Source: Amantichitinum ursilacus (GTDB taxonomy: Bacteria; Pseudomonadota; Gammaproteobacteria; Burkholderiales; Chitinibacteraceae). Taken from it: DNA of 64,000 nt. The stretch lies in NCBI RefSeq assembly GCF_001294205.1, contig NZ_LAQT01000003.1, positions 124,001-188,000 of the forward strand, in the 5' to 3' direction. This document shows, one piece after another, positions 61,735 to 64,000 of this stretch. The position numbers and the translations under genes are program-made. Position 1 is the stretch's first letter. Each line of letters starts with the position of its first letter. The notes below the pieces were generated by a model. It had not been told where the DNA came from. It did no database searches and saw only the letters and a list, made by a program, of their open reading frames with translations.

Positions 61735-62958
61735 ATGTTTAATTCGATTTTTAGGCTGCCCGGAACATCACATCGGGTGGATGGAGATGCATTTGCTCAA
61801 ACGGTGCCAGAGGCATTAGCCCGTAACTCTCCTGGTGCGAGGCCGCATACCTTTGCTCTGCCTGTAACATTGCTGTCGGCGGGGACTTTAAAACGCCTGG
61901 CAGCCAGGGCGTTGAGATTAGTATTGCTATGGATCGGCCTATCAATAGCGGCCCAGTCCTATGCGGCCGATCCTTGTGTAGAAAACACGCCGTTTAACCT
62001 GGATTTTGGCACTGTTGCTGTACGCTCCACAGACGCAGTTGGCACTGTATTGGCCTCCAAGCCTGTTTCCTGGACAATCACATGCTCGGTAGTCGATTTT
62101 TACTACAGCATACGGTATTACTTTGAGATGCCCACTGTTGCGGTTAATAACAAAAAATATGCCAAAACAAACGTGCCCGGATTGGGTCTTTATTTTATTG
62201 TCGAGCCAAATAGCTATTCGCAAGATAAGCTTACTCCACAGAGCGCCTATTGGGATGCCGCGGCAACGGTGGAATTTGCACGTTCATATCCGCCTTACTC
62301 ACAAGGTTATATCCCTTTTCCCAAAACGCCGATGACATTTCATGCGAATGCCCAATTGGTTGTGTATGCGCCAATTACATTATCTAGCACTGTCATCATG
62401 AGCCCCATTACCACAAAATATTGGGCGATACCTGTCGCGGCTAATGGCAGTCCCGTATTTTTTCCAAGTGCGAGTATTATTAATTCGGCAACGGTAGGCG
62501 TTATTCCGCCAACCTGCGCAGTGGATGCCGCATCGAAATCTCAAGAAATAACATTGCAGGGTGTAAAGGCCAAGGATTTTTCGGGCGTGGGTTCTACTGC
62601 TAATTCGACGTCCTTCAGCATTAAAATTAATTGCTCTGGCTCCAAGTACGGCGGTACAACCAAAGCCCAGATCGGCTTTACCGATGTGAACAATCCAGCG
62701 AATACCGGTACCACGCTGAGTTTAAGCCCGAAATCGACTGCCCAAGGGGTGGGTTTGCAGATATCCAGTTGGACCGGCACCCTTTACTCATTCGGTCCCG
62801 AAACTGCGACCTGGGATGCGCCGGGCCATACAACATTGGGCGACTGGGGTGACAGCAATAAGACTCTGATGTTGCTGGCCACTTATGTGAAGACGGGGGC
62901 AACGGTCAAGGCTGGCTCTCTTGAGGCAATGATGACGTTTGTGATGACCTATCAATAA
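61735..62958 (+). CDS. two-domain fimbrial tip adhesin 2
   Basis: A paralogue of adhesin 1, 407 residues. A 55-residue lead precedes the hydrophobic LRLVLLWIGLSIAAQSYAA; the mature protein would start DPCVENTP. The N-terminal domain differs from that of adhesin 1, but the pilin domain (from IPPTCAV) shares the DVNNPANTGTTLSLSPKS and FGPETA segments. AGAGGA lies before the ATG at 61735. A+T-rich relative to the cluster's pilins and usher. Confidence 0.85.
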   Translation: MFNSIFRLPGTSHRVDGDAFAQTVPEALARNSPGARPHTFALPVTLLSAGTLKRLAARALRLVLLWIGLSIAAQSYAADPCVENTPFNLDFGTVAVRSTDAVGTVLASKPVSWTITCSVVDFYYSIRYYFEMPTVAVNNKKYAKTNVPGLGLYFIVEPNSYSQDKLTPQSAYWDAAATVEFARSYPPYSQGYIPFPKTPMTFHANAQLVVYAPITLSSTVIMSPITTKYWAIPVAANGSPVFFPSASIINSATVGVIPPTCAVDAASKSQEITLQGVKAKDFSGVGSTANSTSFSIKINCSGSKYGGTTKAQIGFTDVNNPANTGTTLSLSPKSTAQGVGLQISSWTGTLYSFGPETATWDAPGHTTLGDWGDSNKTLMLLATYVKTGATVKAGSLEAMMTFVMTYQ

Positions 62959-62976
62959 TTTGATTGATCATGACTG

Positions 62977-63010
62977 GCTGGTCGCTATAAATACAGCGCC
63001 AGCTTTTTTT
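62977..63010 (+). terminator. terminator after adhesin 2
   Basis: GCTGG-T-CGCT pairs with AGCG-CCAGC (one bulged T, 8-nt loop), then seven T residues, starting 18 bases after the stop. Confidence 0.82.
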
Positions 63011-63256
63011 ATTGAAGCGACTTGAGCGAATTCAGGTGGCTTGAATGGACACGCAATAATCGCAATTTGGAATGGCAATGGTTCGGCAAGATTTTTTCTT
63101 TGTTCAGAACTGGTTTTGACCTTGGTGCGATCAATTGTTAGCCGAGCCCTCGAAATTAAAAATCGATTTGCAAAGCTGGAATGCCAGTAAATAAGCGGCA
63201 CTACTAAATAATTGTTGTGATTAAGGTTTTTTTGAAATTTTTCAAAGAGGTCCACC
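63011..63256. other. A+T-rich spacer before adhesin 3
   Basis: Low-GC tract that should carry a promoter for adhesin 3, since a terminator precedes it. No clear -35/-10 pair. A 96-codon minus-strand frame across it looks like chance. Confidence 0.4.
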
Positions 63257-64000
63257 ATGTCAATATCTAAATTAGATGGCTCGACATCTATCGGTCACTT
63301 CCGGCGCGGTGGCCAATCTAACACGCACAAACACCCTGTGCGCCGCGCATTGGCCCGAATCCGCAATAAATTGGCCATATTGCCGCGACGTATCTTGCCA
63401 GTGTTATTCGGGCTCGTTTGCTGCAACGCAGCCTGGGCAGGGTGTAGCTGGGTGGGGCCCGCAATTTCGGTGCCATTTGCGTCGTCCTATGTCGCTCACA
63501 CTAACGAAACGACCGGCACCGTGATTGGGCAGGCGACGGCTCGATTTACCATAGACTGCAGTGTCGATACGTCAGTCCAATATGGCACACCCAATCAGCT
63601 CATTTCCTGGCCAGGCACTTACTATCCGCAGTTTTTTGAGTATCACGGACAATACCTGTTGCCATCGGGTCTGGAGGGTATCGGCATTCGGATTATTGGC
63701 GGCGAGAATACCGGTGGGCCTTCCGTTATTTACGGGGGCGGGTTTGGCACGCCGTACGCAGGGGATTTTCCGATGGGGAGCAGGTCCTATTCGCTGACCT
63801 ATCAGGTGGTGGTCACCAGCCGCATGACCAAGGGGGGCTTTACCCAAGCCAGAGCCTTTTCCAATGCCTATCGCCTTGGTGGTACCTCGGGTGACCCCAT
63901 TCGTTTTGGTCCAAATATCGTGGTGTCGTCTTTCCGCGTGGACGTTATGCCGCCTACCTGCATGGTGGATTCGAGCAGCGTGGCGCAGACCGTGGACCTG
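63257..64000 (+). CDS. two-domain fimbrial tip adhesin 3, 3' end cut by window
   Basis: An ATG at 63257 after AAGAGG opens a frame that runs to the window edge, 248 codons with no stop. It has the same plan: a basic lead of 45 residues, a hydrophobic segment RILPVLFGLVCCNAAWA with cleavage before GCSWVG, a divergent N-terminal domain (about 63-220) and the start of a pilin domain at MPPTCMVD. It is the third adhesin in a row; the rest lies past 64000. Confidence 0.85.
   Translation, partial: MSISKLDGSTSIGHFRRGGQSNTHKHPVRRALARIRNKLAILPRRILPVLFGLVCCNAAWAGCSWVGPAISVPFASSYVAHTNETTGTVIGQATARFTIDCSVDTSVQYGTPNQLISWPGTYYPQFFEYHGQYLLPSGLEGIGIRIIGGENTGGPSVIYGGGFGTPYAGDFPMGSRSYSLTYQVVVTSRMTKGGFTQARAFSNAYRLGGTSGDPIRFGPNIVVSSFRVDVMPPTCMVDSSSVAQTVDL

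Noticed and set aside
62968-63258. 96-codon minus-strand ORF between adhesins 2 and 3
   Set aside because: It lies over a terminator and an A+T-rich spacer, has no ribosome binding site or known domain, and looks like chance.

Overview
The window looks like chromosomal DNA of a chitin-degrading betaproteobacterium, most likely in the order Neisseriales (Chitinibacteraceae/Silvimonas-like). This is inferred from high-GC codon use, a GH18 chitinase with betaproteobacterial-style chitin-binding modules, the ubiE-ubiJ-ubiB-ampD order, and hda/purM, phoBR, ntrBC and H-NS genes of beta type. No rRNA, tRNA, transposase, prophage or CRISPR array was seen.

Layout. 1-3.4 kb: housekeeping genes (purM 3'-truncated by the window edge, hda, a small lipoprotein, dgt). 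3.6-7.9 kb: polyamine ABC transporter potABCD, with a REP-like pair between potC and potD. 7.9-10 kb: VanZ-like membrane protein, SnoaL-like protein, queD-like gene. 10-13.5 kb: long regulatory region and a 912-residue secreted chitinase. 13.7-30.0 kb: a complete aryl polyene (APE) pigment cluster of 17 tightly packed genes. It carries an aromatic amino acid ammonia lyase, an acyl-ACP ligase fused to a dehydratase, two ACPs, KS/CLF, KR, two dehydratase domains, a separate glycosyltransferase and acyltransferase, and a LolA/MMPL-type export set. 30.1-33.6 kb: transaldolase and phoR/phoB on the minus strand. 33.6-34.4 kb: a gene-free, repeat-rich tract. 34.4-40.2 kb: DUF971, ubiE, ubiJ, ubiB, ampD, kup. 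40.3-46.5 kb (minus): STAS protein, a TPR response regulator with an unusual acceptor residue, uvrD, hns, tolC. 46.7-48.9 kb: argB, CBS-domain protein, HAD nucleotidase. 49.1-51.6 kb: ntrC/ntrB bracketed by two direct copies of an inverted-repeat element. 52.1-55.2 kb (minus): DUF4124, SelW-like, HAD hydrolase, MASE1-GGDEF diguanylate cyclase. 55.6-64.0 kb: a chaperone-usher fimbrial locus with two major-type pilins, chaperone, usher and at least three tandem two-domain tip adhesins; the last runs off the window edge and is A+T-rich like its neighbours.

How the parts fit. The APE cluster should make an aryl-capped polyene from an ammonia-lyase-derived aryl acid. The acid is loaded on ACP, extended by an uncommon type II PKS, acylated/glycosylated, and moved to the outer membrane by the LolA-like and MMPL proteins. 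The fimbrial locus, the divergently oriented diguanylate cyclase and the chitinase suggest a surface-attached, chitin-associated lifestyle.

Points for a second look: the Asp-to-Glu change at the presumed phosphorylation site of the TPR response regulator; the ligase-dehydratase fusion and halogenase-like signature in the APE cluster; the tandem adhesins with long N-terminal extensions; the direct repeats flanking ntrBC; the hairpin over the queD start codon; and the structured 0.85-kb non-coding tract before the ubi genes.
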